Below are positions 18,047 through 26,402 of a stretch of DNA of 64,000 nucleotides, in pieces (within the stretch, counting starts at the first letter, position 1; each line of letters begins with the position of its first letter). The DNA is from WHTK01 sp963711035 (GTDB lineage: Bacteria > Chloroflexota > Dehalococcoidia > DSTF01 > WHTK01). The position numbers and the translations under genes are program-made. Location: contig CAVQCN010000001.1 of assembly GCA_963711035.1 (NCBI GenBank), forward strand, positions 496,001 through 560,000. Reading direction: 5' to 3'. The notes beneath the pieces are model-generated. The model was not told the origin of the DNA. It did no database searches and saw only the letters and a list, made by a program, of their open reading frames with translations.

Positions 18047-18070
18047 GGGACGCAGCTTCAGCTCCGTCCC
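18047..18070. repeat. Palindrome related to the one at 5612
   Basis: GGGACG at 18047-18052 pairs with CGTCCC at 18065-18070, with an inner AGCT/AGCT pairing. The outer arms match the palindrome at 5612-5638, suggesting a dispersed family. Confidence 0.45.
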
Positions 18071-18192
18071 GATCCATGGCCCGTTAGGCGGAGACGCTAC
18101 GACGCAAACGTCATCAGCCCGGACGAACACTCCCCCGCCCCAGATTGCCGCGCCTCGCTGCCGCGATGGCTCGCACTGACAAGTTCCTCGCC

Positions 18193-18942
18193 TCACAGAA
18201 GCCCAAACGTGAACCGCCGCCACAGGTCGTTGGCGATAGCCCATGCATCGGCCTCAATCCCGTAGGCCGCGAAGTGGCGGCAGACGTTCTCGACATCGCG
18301 GGTGAGAAGCTCGCGGGCGCTCGAGTTGAAGCGCGGGTCGGTGGCCTGCGGGAAGTCGATGACGCGCACCTCGCCCTGCCAGTAGAGGACGTTGTGCGGC
18401 GACAGGTCCCCGTGCACGCGGTTGCACGCCAGCCACAGCTCGATGTTGTCGAGCAGCACCTGGTACAGGCGCCGTGCCTCGTCGGCTTCGAGCTCAACCC
18501 GGTTGAGTTGCGGCGCCGGGCCGTCCTCGTCGCCGAAGTACTGCATGAGGATGACATCGCCCGCGGCAGTGAGCGGCCGCGGCACGTCGGCGCCGGCGTC
18601 GTAGAGCCGCTGCAGCGTCTCGAACTCGTGGTTGTGCCATGTCGCGGCCTGCATCTGGCGCCCGAAGCCGCTCTTCTTCGCCATCGCTCGAACGATACGT
18701 GGCGGCAGCCCCATCTCGCGGGCACGCGCCTGCTGGTAGACAGCATCGTTCTTGAATCGATACTGCCTGCCGCGATAGATCTTCGCGGCAACGAGCTCGC
18801 CGCCCGCGGCTGGCCCGCCGCGGCAGCAGTAGACGGACGCCTCCTTGCCCGTCTTGATCAGTCCGAGCACTTCGTCGATGAAGCCCTCGTCCATGAATTG
18901 CTCGAACTGGGGAAAATGGTCTCTACCCTGAGACCTGCGCAT
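18193..18942 (-). CDS. RIO1-family serine protein kinase
   Basis: The 249-residue protein is a RIO kinase. The nucleotide loop reads LIKTGKEASVYCC, the lysine is in ELVAAKIYRGRQYRF, the catalytic loop is HGDLSPHNVLYW and the metal-binding aspartate lies in RVIDFPQATDP. RIO kinases act in ribosome biogenesis in archaea and eukaryotes and also occur in bacteria, where their role is less clear. Upstream on the same strand lie a valine-rich leader peptide and an intrinsic terminator that could attenuate this gene. Confidence 0.9.
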   Translation of the reverse strand: MRRSQGRDHFPQFEQFMDEGFIDEVLGLIKTGKEASVYCCRGGPAAGGELVAAKIYRGRQYRFKNDAVYQQARAREMGLPPRIVRAMAKKSGFGRQMQAATWHNHEFETLQRLYDAGADVPRPLTAAGDVILMQYFGDEDGPAPQLNRVELEADEARRLYQVLLDNIELWLACNRVHGDLSPHNVLYWQGEVRVIDFPQATDPRFNSSARELLTRDVENVCRHFAAYGIEADAWAIANDLWRRFTFGLL

Positions 18943-18984
18943 TGGTTGGCTCCTTGTCGGAAACGCCGCGACTCGGTGCGGCGG

Positions 18985-19015
18985 ACAAACGAAAAGGCCG
19001 CCCGAAAGGCGGCCT
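18985..19015 (-). terminator. Terminator/attenuator upstream of the RIO kinase
   Basis: Reading leftward, AGGCCGCC (19015-19008) pairs with GGCGGCCT (19002-18995) around TTTCG and is followed by TTTCGTTTG. It stands 28 bases after the leader-peptide stop and about 50 bases before the kinase start, the layout of a transcription attenuator. Confidence 0.7.
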
Positions 19016-19043
19016 CAGGAGCCATGGACGATGCGTCAGGCTG

Positions 19044-19097
19044 CTAGCAGGTCCCTTTCAAGGGCGCGATGACCCGGCTAACAACAACGACAGTCAT
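19044..19097 (-). CDS. Candidate leader peptide with four consecutive valines
   Basis: A 17-codon reading frame encodes MTVVVVSRVIAPLKGTC. AAGGAG lies six bases before its ATG, an excellent ribosome site, so translation is likely. The Val run followed at once by a terminator is the pattern of attenuation leaders of branched-chain amino-acid operons (E. coli ivbL). Here the downstream gene is a RIO kinase, which is unexpected. A small hairpin (CCCT/AGGG) lies inside the frame. It may instead be a stand-alone small transcript. Confidence 0.5.
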   Translation of the reverse strand: MTVVVVSRVIAPLKGTC

Positions 19098-19266
19098 GGA
19101 GCGCTCCTTCCTGTGAACCTTGCTCAACTGAATACCAGTTCATCATACACGAAGAGCGCCTCGGGCGTGACGGCCAATACTCCGCACGAAGCCCTGATGA
19201 CCCTCACCTGACGCTCTCCCAGAGGGCCAGTGAAACAGGAGCTTTGCCCGATTGCCCGCGAAGAGC

Positions 19267-20427
19267 TTAGGTCTTGGCGCGGCCGAACGCCTCGTACTGG
19301 CCAGCGCCGGCGTCGTGCTCGCGCCAGGCGGCCTCGGAGAGGAGCTGCACGCCGGAGGTGACGAGGGAGCTACCGCCCAGCACGACCGGGATCGGCGCTT
19401 CGGCCGCGGCGGCCGTGAACTCGCGCAGCCACGGGTCGCCGATGCCCTCGGCGGTCATGGCGTCGGAGAGGAAGCGGTCCTCTCGCGACGGCTGGATGCC
19501 GAGGTGGGCTAGCAACGGCCGCGTGTCGATGAAGGCGCCGTGCACCATCTGCGCCAGCTCTTCGAAGAAGCGCTGCGGCCCGACGACCTGCAGGTGAAAC
19601 GCAAGCAACGACCGCGCCTCGCCGGTGACGTCGCGACCGGCGGCGAGCATGCCGCGTTCCTCCGAGTACATGCGCACGCGGCAGGCCGTCTCCGCCTCGA
19701 GGTACTGCCAGACGGTCGAGCCCACCCGGCCGGCGACCAGCACCTCCGCCTTGCGGTCCGTGAACAGTCGCGACGCCTGCGCGAGGCGGCTGATGTCGAG
19801 CGGCGCCGTTTTCAGATACGCCGTCAGGTGCGGCCCGGCGCCGCCCGCGTAGGCCAGCACCGCGAGATCGCCGGTGGAGTCGAGGTCGAACTGGTTGGCC
19901 ATCGTGCGCGGCAGGGCGTTGTTGAGGAAACCGTGCTCGAAGCTCAGCAGGCGCGGCAGGATGCGGTCGTTGTTGGGCAGCTCGATCTCGGCGCTGATGC
20001 TGCCCGGCCAGAAACCCAGCAGGTCGGCGGAGAAGAAGTTGTTGGCGATGACGACCGGCTGCTCGGCCGACCTCAGCCCCTGCGCCACCGCGGCCAGCTC
20101 GTCGCCCTTGAGCAGCGGCAGGCCGCAGCCAACATAGACCGGCCGCGCCAGATCGTAGCGGGCGATGATCTGCGAGAGGCGCCGGCCGAAGTGAAACGCC
20201 TCGCCGGCCTCGTCGACATCCAGCACGACGCCGGGGGGCAAACGTCCCTCGAACACAGCCGCCGAAGGCGCATCTGCTACGACGACGGCGAAGTCGAAGG
20301 CGCCGGTCGCCAGCGCCTCGTCGAGCAGGTCGAGGGCGGAAGCGCGTAAGGCGCCGGCCAGCACCTCCTCGATGGCGCTACCGCCCATGCCGCCGCAGAA
20401 CAGGACGAGGGCCGGCGATTCACGCAT
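19267..20427 (-). CDS. Uncharacterised 386-aa protein, operon partner of comF
   Basis: I do not recognise the family. The N-terminal 140 residues (PALVLFCGGMGGSAIEEVL, FDFAVVVADAP, RPVYVGCGLPLLKGDELAAV) recall a nucleotide-sugar-transferase-like Rossmann half such as MobA/CofC, but the match is loose. The rest is a mixed alpha/beta region with no cysteines or histidines in a clear active-site arrangement. Its ATG overlaps the comF stop (TGATG-type), so it is translationally coupled to comF. No signal peptide or membrane helix. Confidence 0.6.
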   Translation of the reverse strand: MRESPALVLFCGGMGGSAIEEVLAGALRASALDLLDEALATGAFDFAVVVADAPSAAVFEGRLPPGVVLDVDEAGEAFHFGRRLSQIIARYDLARPVYVGCGLPLLKGDELAAVAQGLRSAEQPVVIANNFFSADLLGFWPGSISAEIELPNNDRILPRLLSFEHGFLNNALPRTMANQFDLDSTGDLAVLAYAGGAGPHLTAYLKTAPLDISRLAQASRLFTDRKAEVLVAGRVGSTVWQYLEAETACRVRMYSEERGMLAAGRDVTGEARSLLAFHLQVVGPQRFFEELAQMVHGAFIDTRPLLAHLGIQPSREDRFLSDAMTAEGIGDPWLREFTAAAAEAPIPVVLGGSSLVTSGVQLLSEAAWREHDAGAGQYEAFGRAKT

Positions 20428-21131
20428 CAGTCTTCTCGCGCCAGGGTCGCCGCTCCAACCGCCGCCGCACCCGCATCAAGCAGGACGCGCGCGCAGGCGT
20501 CGAGCGTGGCGCCGGTCGTCGTCACGTCGTCGATCAGCAGGAGCGAGAGGCCGCGCACTGCGACGTCCCGGCGCAGCGCGAACGCGCCTTCAACGTTCTT
20601 GCGGCGTTGCTCGGCGCTGGCGCTCTGGGCCTGCGGTTGTGCGTTGCCTTGCCTCGACAGCGCGTCGATCAGCGGCAGACCGAGACGTGCGCCCACCTGT
20701 CGCGCCAGCAGGGCCGCCTGGTTGTAACCGCGACGGCGCTGGCGCTCGCCCCGCAGCGGCACGGCCACCAGCCCGTCTGCCTCGACGCCACCATGATCTT
20801 CGACCAGGTGCGCCAGGCAATCGCCCAGCGGCTCGGCGAGGCAGGTCTGGCCCTGAAACTTGAAGGCGTGCACGAGGCGTCGCACGTCGCCTTCGTAGCG
20901 GAAGACGGAACGCAGCGCCGCGAAGCTGGGTTCCCGCTCGGAGCAACTGCGACAGACCTCACCCCAGAGTGGAGCCCAGCAGCGGTTGCAGCGGTCGCCG
21001 TCCGCGGCCGGCAGCGCATCGGTGCAGGCGCGACAGAGGAAGAGGCCGCCCGCGCCGCACAGCACGCAGCGCGGCGGGTAGACGAGATCGAGGACGAAAC
21101 GGCCGGCGTGGGCCAGCATCTGTGCGGTCAT
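20427..21131 (-). CDS. comF: ComF family phosphoribosyltransferase-like protein
   Basis: The 234-residue protein has the ComF/GntX layout: an N-terminal zinc finger (PRCVLCG, CRAC, CNRC, CRSC) over residues 20-65 and a C-terminal phosphoribosyltransferase domain with LLLIDDVTTTGATLDACA as the PRPP-binding motif and RGYNQAALLA as the ComF signature. It is linked to DNA uptake in competent bacteria, but other competence genes are not in the window. It is coupled to the unknown gene downstream. Confidence 0.92.
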   Translation of the reverse strand: MTAQMLAHAGRFVLDLVYPPRCVLCGAGGLFLCRACTDALPAADGDRCNRCWAPLWGEVCRSCSEREPSFAALRSVFRYEGDVRRLVHAFKFQGQTCLAEPLGDCLAHLVEDHGGVEADGLVAVPLRGERQRRRGYNQAALLARQVGARLGLPLIDALSRQGNAQPQAQSASAEQRRKNVEGAFALRRDVAVRGLSLLLIDDVTTTGATLDACARVLLDAGAAAVGAATLARED

Positions 21132-21176
21132 CGGCTGTGCCCGCGAGTATAGCAGCCGGGGCGGAAATGCCCGTGC

Positions 21177-21182
21177 TAGAAT
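21177..21182 (+). promoter_or_regulatory. -10-like box TAGAAT before the moaD-moaE fusion
   Basis: TAGAAT ends six bases before the GTG at 21189, with no ribosome site between, again suggesting a leaderless mRNA. Confidence 0.45.
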
Positions 21183-21188
21183 CGAAAT

Positions 21189-21896
21189 GTGAAGGTATCA
21201 CTCCGATTATTCGCCAGTCTGCACGACCTCGTCGGCCAGCGCGAGCTCGACCTGGAGCTCGCCGACGGCGCCACCGTTTCCGACCTCAAGACGCGCCTGG
21301 CGGCCGATTACCCGTCGATCCGCAAGGTGATCGACAACGTCGTCTTCGCCGTCGACGACGACTACGTTGCGTTCGGCGAGCGGTTGCACGAGGGCGCCGC
21401 GGTGGCCGCGATCCCGCCCGTGAGCGGCGGTGCACTGGTCGAATCGGACGACCACCTCTTCCGCGTCACGACGGAGTATCTGCCAGCCAACGAGCTCGTT
21501 GACCTTGTCAGCCGTCCCGACGCAGGCGCCGTGAACCTGTTCTACGGCGTCGTCCGCAACCACAACGACGGTAAGGCGGTCGACCACCTCGAATATGAGG
21601 CGCACGAGACGATGGCGCTGCGCCAGCTGGGCGAGGTCGCGGAGGAGACGAAGCGCGCCTTCCCCGACATCAGCGTCGTCGGCGCCTGGCACCGCACCGG
21701 CCGGCTCGAGATCGGCGAGGTCAGCCTGCTGGTCGCCGTGTCTGCCGCGCACCGCAAGGAGTGCATCGAGGCGTGCCACTGGGCCGTCGACCGCATCAAG
21801 CAGGTCGTGCCGGTTTGGAAGAAGGAGTACGGCCCGGACGGCTCCTCCTGGGTCGAAGGCCACGCCGTCGAGCCGCCGGAGCTGGCCTCGCAGTAG
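21189..21896 (+). CDS. MoaD-MoaE fusion, molybdopterin synthase
   Basis: The 235-residue protein joins a MoaD-like ubiquitin fold (residues 1-81, ending AAIPPVSGG) to a MoaE domain (about 88-225, with NLFYGVVRNHNDG, LEYEAHETMA and VPVWKKEYGPDGSSWVEG). Molybdopterin synthase converts cyclic pyranopterin monophosphate to molybdopterin using a thiocarboxylate on the MoaD C-terminal glycine. In this fusion the Gly-Gly pair is internal (80-81), so cleavage is probably needed, as known for mycobacterial MoaX. The molybdenum hydroxylase subunits near 13.4 kb would use this cofactor. Confidence 0.9.
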   Translation: MKVSLRLFASLHDLVGQRELDLELADGATVSDLKTRLAADYPSIRKVIDNVVFAVDDDYVAFGERLHEGAAVAAIPPVSGGALVESDDHLFRVTTEYLPANELVDLVSRPDAGAVNLFYGVVRNHNDGKAVDHLEYEAHETMALRQLGEVAEETKRAFPDISVVGAWHRTGRLEIGEVSLLVAVSAAHRKECIEACHWAVDRIKQVVPVWKKEYGPDGSSWVEGHAVEPPELASQ

Positions 21897-22079
21897 AGGG
21901 ACATCCTTCTATCCCATTCTGCACTGACCTTAACGTCTCTAACGTTGCGGCGTTGGCTCATGGTTCGAGTCCCTCGCCATGAGCGGCGGGAACTCTGCTC
22001 ATCCAGAGGCTGTCGAAGGATGAGCCAGCGCCCCGACCTCAAGAGAAACTCCGACCTGCCATATGGGGGCCCGAAACGC

Positions 22080-22115
22080 AAAACGACCAGCCCGTCCCCA
22101 CAGGCTGGTCGTTTT
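22080..22115. terminator. Bidirectional intrinsic terminator
   Basis: AAAACGACCAGCC at 22080-22092 pairs over 13 bp with GGCTGGTCGTTTT at 22103-22115. It separates the rightward fusion gene from the leftward zinc-finger gene and serves both strands. Confidence 0.85.
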
Positions 22116-22135
22116 CGTATCCGGGAGCGACTTAG

Positions 22136-22441
22136 TTAGGCGCGGACGGGGGCCTCGGCGCGCTGCGACGAGAAGCAGTCGGCGCAGTAGACCGGCCGGT
22201 CGAGACGTGGGACGAAGGGAACGGTGGCTTCCTTGCCACAGGACGCACAGACGATGGTCGCGGACTCGCGGCCGCTGCCACCGACACTGGTTCGCTCGCG
22301 CCGCCGGTTGGCGCGGCAGGTCGGGCAGCGCTGCGGCTCGTTCATCAGGCCCTTCTCGAGGTAGAAGCCCTGTTCGCCAGCCGTGAAGATGAAGCTGGTG
22401 GCGCAGTCCCTGCAAGTGAGAGTCTTGTCCTGGAAATCCAT
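22136..22441 (-). CDS. Multi-CxxC zinc-binding protein (101 aa)
   Basis: The protein contains four CxxC knuckles: CRDC at about residue 10, CPTC, CASC and CADC. The N-terminal half, with FIFTAGEQGFYLEKGL and PQRCPTCRANRR, matches the probable zinc-ribbon (zf-trcl) family, and the C-terminal half matches CxxC_CxxC_SSSS proteins with an RPVYCADCF motif. GAGAGGGG precedes the ATG at 22441. The function is probably nucleic-acid or ribosome binding; this is inference. Confidence 0.78.
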   Translation of the reverse strand: MDFQDKTLTCRDCATSFIFTAGEQGFYLEKGLMNEPQRCPTCRANRRRERTSVGGSGRESATIVCASCGKEATVPFVPRLDRPVYCADCFSSQRAEAPVRA

Positions 22442-22607
22442 GTTGCCCCTCTCCCTGAGCTCCCCGATTACCGGGGCATCCGCGCTCTGCGGACGATAAT
22501 GCGAAGCAAACTTCGCAAGGGCGGGGCGAAATCTGGCGCGGAGTCTATGTAACTCCTCACCAAAAGTCAATATTGAGCTAAGCTGGCGCGGATTTCGCTT
22601 TGTTTAC

Positions 22608-24056
22608 TTATCGCGAGCGCTTTTGCCGCGTCCCGTAGCCCGAAGCCTTCTGCGTTCGCCGCGGCCCCAGTGCCGCCGGCCGGTCTCGCAGGTCGACGCG
22701 ATAGGCGGGCGCCGTTATCGGAGCTTCTGTACAGATCGACGGGTCGTTGAGACGAGAGGCGATGCGCTCTTCCAGGCGCTGCAGCGAGTCCATGCTGGCG
22801 GTGAATACCGTCGGCAGGCGCGCCGCGTAGCGATGGTTGATGAGCTGGAAGAGGCGATCGCGCACCCACGGCACGTCTGACTGCGTGCCGAGATCGTCAA
22901 GGATGAGCACCGGTGCGTTGCGCAGCTGGTTGAAGCCGTCGAGGAAGCTGGGGCCGCTGTCGCGATCCATGAGGTGACGGAGGTAGTCGAGCAGGTCGGC
23001 GACGACGAAGAACACGGGCCGTTCGCCACGCGCCCGGCAGCGGTTGGCAACCGCCGCCGCAAGGTGCGTCTTGCCGCAGCCATTGGGGCCAAAGATCAGC
23101 AGCCAATTCTCGGGCGCATCGGCGAACTCCATAGCGGCGCGATAGGCGCTTTCCAGGCTCCAGCGCTCTTCCTGGCGCAGGTGCGGCACGTTGATGTCGA
23201 AGTTCTCGAAGGTCATCTCGCGCACGCGGCCCAGGTCGAGCGCGTCGGGCAGGTTGACGTCTATGGCACGCGCCGCCGCCTCGACGTAGTAGACGCGGGC
23301 GATGGCCGGGTCGGTGAGGCGCATGCGCAGCCGTTCGTCCAGCCGGTCGACGCTGAGGTTCGTCGTCACGATGGTCGGCAGCTGGGCGTTGTAGCGATGG
23401 TTGAGGATCTGGAACAGCTTCTCTTGCGCCCAGGACGTCGCGTTCTGCGTGCCGAGGTCGTCCAGGATCAGCACCGGGGCGCTACGCACCTGCTCGAACA
23501 GCAGGTCGTAGCCCATCTCGCTGTTCGGGTTGTAGGAGGCGCGCAGGTGGTCGAGCAGATCGGGCACGACGACGAACAAGGCCGGCTCGCCGCGCTCGAT
23601 GCAGCGGTTGGCAATCGCGGCTGCGACGTGCGTCTTGCCGGCGCCGGACGGGCCGTGGATCAGCATCCAGCCCTCCGGCTCCTCGGAGAAGGCCCTGGCG
23701 TCCGCCACGAGGTTCTTGAACAGCTCCCGGTCGCGCGGGTTGGTGCTGCGGCCGTGCGCGAGGAGATTGGCGAACGTGAGGCGGGTAAGCGGCCCCAGCG
23801 AGCTATAGCGCTGCAGCCGGTCCAAGCGTTCGTCGCCCGATTCGGCCTGCAGGCAAGAGCACGGCACCGCCTTGCCGAAGTTGGGGTCGTCCAACGGCAG
23901 GTCGCGGCGCAGGAAGCCGGCACCGTGGCACAGCGGGCAGACGTCGGTTTCTGGCGTTTCGCCAGCGTCGTCAGTCGCCGCCGAGCTGTCGATAGCGTTG
24001 GAGGATCTGGGATCGGGCTGAGGTAGCCCCGTCAGTATCTCGTCCAGCCGTCTCAC
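22608..24056 (-). CDS. Replicative helicase loader with two tandem DnaC/DnaI-type AAA+ domains
   Basis: The 482-residue protein has an N-terminal zinc motif (C40, C43, C66, C68) and two complete AAA+ modules. Walker A is GPSGAGKTH at 135-143 and GPNGCGKTH at 323-331; Walker B is LILDDLG at 196-202 and 384-390; both have an HRY-LPT strand and a C-terminal arginine segment (MRLTDP, SRLNDP). Loaders normally have one such module. It is last in a dnaB-dnaD operon, so loading of DnaB is its likely job. GTG 24056 has AAGGA seven bases upstream; an ATG at 24101 is possible. It overlaps dnaD by 86 bases. Confidence 0.85.
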   Translation of the reverse strand: MRRLDEILTGLPQPDPRSSNAIDSSAATDDAGETPETDVCPLCHGAGFLRRDLPLDDPNFGKAVPCSCLQAESGDERLDRLQRYSSLGPLTRLTFANLLAHGRSTNPRDRELFKNLVADARAFSEEPEGWMLIHGPSGAGKTHVAAAIANRCIERGEPALFVVVPDLLDHLRASYNPNSEMGYDLLFEQVRSAPVLILDDLGTQNATSWAQEKLFQILNHRYNAQLPTIVTTNLSVDRLDERLRMRLTDPAIARVYYVEAAARAIDVNLPDALDLGRVREMTFENFDINVPHLRQEERWSLESAYRAAMEFADAPENWLLIFGPNGCGKTHLAAAVANRCRARGERPVFFVVADLLDYLRHLMDRDSGPSFLDGFNQLRNAPVLILDDLGTQSDVPWVRDRLFQLINHRYAARLPTVFTASMDSLQRLEERIASRLNDPSICTEAPITAPAYRVDLRDRPAALGPRRTQKASGYGTRQKRSR

Positions 24057-24711
24057 GCTTGCGTCCTTCCGTTGCCCAGCGCTGCAGGATCGCCGCCGCA
24101 TAGCGCCAGGAGCGCTTGTTCAGCGACGCCGCCTCGCGCAGCGCCTCTTCCAGCCATTCGTACGGATAAAGCTCCTCCGCTTCCTTCAGCTGCTCCGCCA
24201 CCAGCGGGGTCAGCGGTCCGATGTTCTGCTCGTACAGGTTGAATACGTTCTCGCGCCGTGAAGCCGCAGCACCGCCCTCCGGCGGCAGCGCCCTTCCCAG
24301 CGGGATGCGGCCGTCGCGAATCAGGTCGAAGGCGCGGCGGTTGGCCTGTGAATTCGTAACGTAGAGCGTCTCGCGCCCGCCTTCCTGCTCGAGCTCCAGG
24401 CTGATCAGGCTGCCACGCTCGACGGCCAGCGCCAGACCGCGCTCCAGCAGCGCCAGCGGCTCCGGCGCACCGCCGTCACCCAACGACGCCACCAACGGCG
24501 CTTCGGCGTGCAGCTCCCGCGCCGTCACGAAGCGCGGGTAGCCGCGATGGCGCGTCAGAATGTAGAAGACGTACAGGGTCACCTTGAGCTCGGCCGCGTC
24601 TTCGATCTGCGGCAGCAGCTCGGTGAAGAAGAGGTTGGGGATCACGGTGGCCTGCGCGCCGGAGGGAAAGCCCGCGAACGTGGTCGACGCCGTCGTCTGC
24701 TGCTCGCTCAT
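23971..24711 (-). CDS. dnaD: DnaD-domain primosomal/replication initiation protein
   Basis: The 246-residue protein has an N-terminal winged-helix-like region and a C-terminal DnaD domain from about residue 150, with NVFNLYEQNIGPLTPLVAEQL and the late motif NKRSWRYAAAILQRW that marks the DnaD/DnaB2 family. These proteins recruit the helicase loader to origins and restarted forks. GAGG lies five bases before the ATG, which stands eight bases beyond the dnaB stop. Its 3' end overlaps the loader gene. Confidence 0.88.
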   Translation of the reverse strand: MSEQQTTASTTFAGFPSGAQATVIPNLFFTELLPQIEDAAELKVTLYVFYILTRHRGYPRFVTARELHAEAPLVASLGDGGAPEPLALLERGLALAVERGSLISLELEQEGGRETLYVTNSQANRRAFDLIRDGRIPLGRALPPEGGAAASRRENVFNLYEQNIGPLTPLVAEQLKEAEELYPYEWLEEALREAASLNKRSWRYAAAILQRWATEGRKRETAGRDTDGATSARSQILQRYRQLGGD

Positions 24712-24718
24712 CGCTGCC

Positions 24719-26095
24719 TCACAGCGACGGCTCCCCGGCCGGCACGCTGAAGTCCTCGAACTTCGAGATGTTGTTGCGGAAGCGCACCTCCACGACGCCG
24801 GTCGGCCCGTTGCGGTGCTTGGCAATGATGATCTGCGCCAGGCCGTCCGGGTAGGGCTCGCGGATGCGGTCTGGGTGCAGCGCCTCCCAGTCCTCGCGCT
24901 TCACGTACATGTCTTCGCGATAGATGAACAGCACGACGTCGGCGTCCTGCTCGATCGACCCGCTCTCGCGCAGGTCGCTGAGCATCGGTATGTGCGGCTG
25001 ACGTTGCTCCGGCGCGCGCGATAACTGCGAGCCGGCCACGATCGGCACCTCCAGCTCGCGCGCCAGCTCCTTCAGCGAGCGCGTGATGTAACTGATCTCC
25101 TGCACCCGGTTGTCGTTGCGATTGCCGTGCACCAGCTGCAGATAGTCGATCAGCACGAGGTCGAGGCGGTCGTTGTTCTCGCGCTTGAGGCGGATGAGCT
25201 TGGCGCGCAGCTCCGGGATCTGCAGCGCGGCGCTGTCGTCGATGTAGATGTCAGCGCCGGAAAGGATGCCGTGCGCATGCATGATGCGGCTCTCCTCCGC
25301 CTCGTTGTGCATACCAAGGCGCAAGCGGGCCGAATCGACACGCGACTCCGACGCCAGCAGGCGCTGGGCCAGCTGCTCGCCCGCCATCTCCAGCGAGAAA
25401 ATGGCGACCTTCGCGTTCTGCCCTACGGCAGCATTGCGGCCGAAGTTCAGCATCAGGCTCGTCTTGCCGACGCCGGTGCGGGCGGCAACGATGACCAGGT
25501 CGGTCGGGTTGAGACCACCCAGCATCATGTCCAAGTCGCTGAGGCCGGTGCGGACGTGGCCGCCATACGGCACGGCCGTGGCCGCATCTGCCGGCTCGAG
25601 GAACGGCTCCAGGAAGTCGCGGATGTGGACGAAGTCGCGGCTGCGGTCGCCGGCGCGCAGGCTGTAGATCAGCGATTCGGCCTTCGCCATCGCCAGGTCG
25701 AGGTCGGGGCCGGCCTCGTAGCCGAGCTGCACGATGTTCGTCGCGACGCCGATCATGCGGCGGTAGGTGGCGTCGCGCTTGACGATCTGGGCGAAGTGCT
25801 CGACGCCGATCGGCGTCGGCAGGTTGAGGACGAGCTCGCTGAGAAAAGTAAGGCCACCGGCGTCCTCGAGATGGCCCTGGCGGTCGAGCTCGTGTGCCAC
25901 GGTGACCTGGTTGATCGACTGGTGCCGCTGCCAGAGGGCGAGGCAGGCGTCGTAGGTCCAGGCGTTGATCTCGCGGAAGAAGTCGCTGGGCTGCAGGAAG
26001 GGGCCAATCTTGTCCATCGCCTCGCCGTCCACCATCACGGAGGCGATGACCGACTCTTCGGCCTGAATGTCATGCGGAGGTAGCTGTTCGAACAT
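24719..26095 (-). CDS. dnaB: Replicative DNA helicase DnaB
   Basis: The 458-residue protein is full-length DnaB: N-terminal domain beginning PPHDIQAEESVIASVM, linker, and RecA-like domain with Walker A ARTGVGKTS at 205-213, Walker B VLIDYLQLVHG, and later VPIVAGSQLSRAPEQR and DADVVLFIYRED. It unwinds DNA ahead of the replisome. It belongs to the leftward operon rplI, small ORF, dnaB, dnaD, loader. Confidence 0.96.
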   Translation of the reverse strand: MFEQLPPHDIQAEESVIASVMVDGEAMDKIGPFLQPSDFFREINAWTYDACLALWQRHQSINQVTVAHELDRQGHLEDAGGLTFLSELVLNLPTPIGVEHFAQIVKRDATYRRMIGVATNIVQLGYEAGPDLDLAMAKAESLIYSLRAGDRSRDFVHIRDFLEPFLEPADAATAVPYGGHVRTGLSDLDMMLGGLNPTDLVIVAARTGVGKTSLMLNFGRNAAVGQNAKVAIFSLEMAGEQLAQRLLASESRVDSARLRLGMHNEAEESRIMHAHGILSGADIYIDDSAALQIPELRAKLIRLKRENNDRLDLVLIDYLQLVHGNRNDNRVQEISYITRSLKELARELEVPIVAGSQLSRAPEQRQPHIPMLSDLRESGSIEQDADVVLFIYREDMYVKREDWEALHPDRIREPYPDGLAQIIIAKHRNGPTGVVEVRFRNNISKFEDFSVPAGEPSL

Positions 26096-26209
26096 GGCGG
26101 CGGGGAGCCTCTGTCCTTAGATGCATCGCGCTTCGCGGGGACTCGAGTTTCCGTTTACCTCCCTTGCGTCATGACGACCAACCTCAGCCGGTCACGAACT
26201 ACCCTCGTA

Positions 26210-26401
26210 TCAGGCACCGCGCTCTTCGCGGCGCGTCAACAGCTCCTCTGCAGAGCGACCCAGGAGGAGACGTCCCAGCGTACGGTGGCCGAGCTGGCCG
26301 GAGTGCCGGCGCCAGGTCTCGCGGATTTCGTCCGCGGTCTTCGCCTGCTTCAACTCCTGCTCAGCTGCCTTGATGCTGGTCTCGTACTCCTCGGTGGTCA
26401 C
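26210..26401 (-). CDS. Small conserved-looking hypothetical protein between rplI and dnaB
   Basis: The 63-residue charged helical protein begins MTTEEYETSIKAAEQELKQA. Its GTG start is one base beyond the rplI stop, and GAGGAG lies just upstream, so it is well placed for translation in the operon. I do not recognise the family. The 114 bases between it and dnaB hold nothing obvious. Confidence 0.65.
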   Translation of the reverse strand: MTTEEYETSIKAAEQELKQAKTADEIRETWRRHSGQLGHRTLGRLLLGRSAEELLTRREERGA

Positions 26402-26402
26402 G

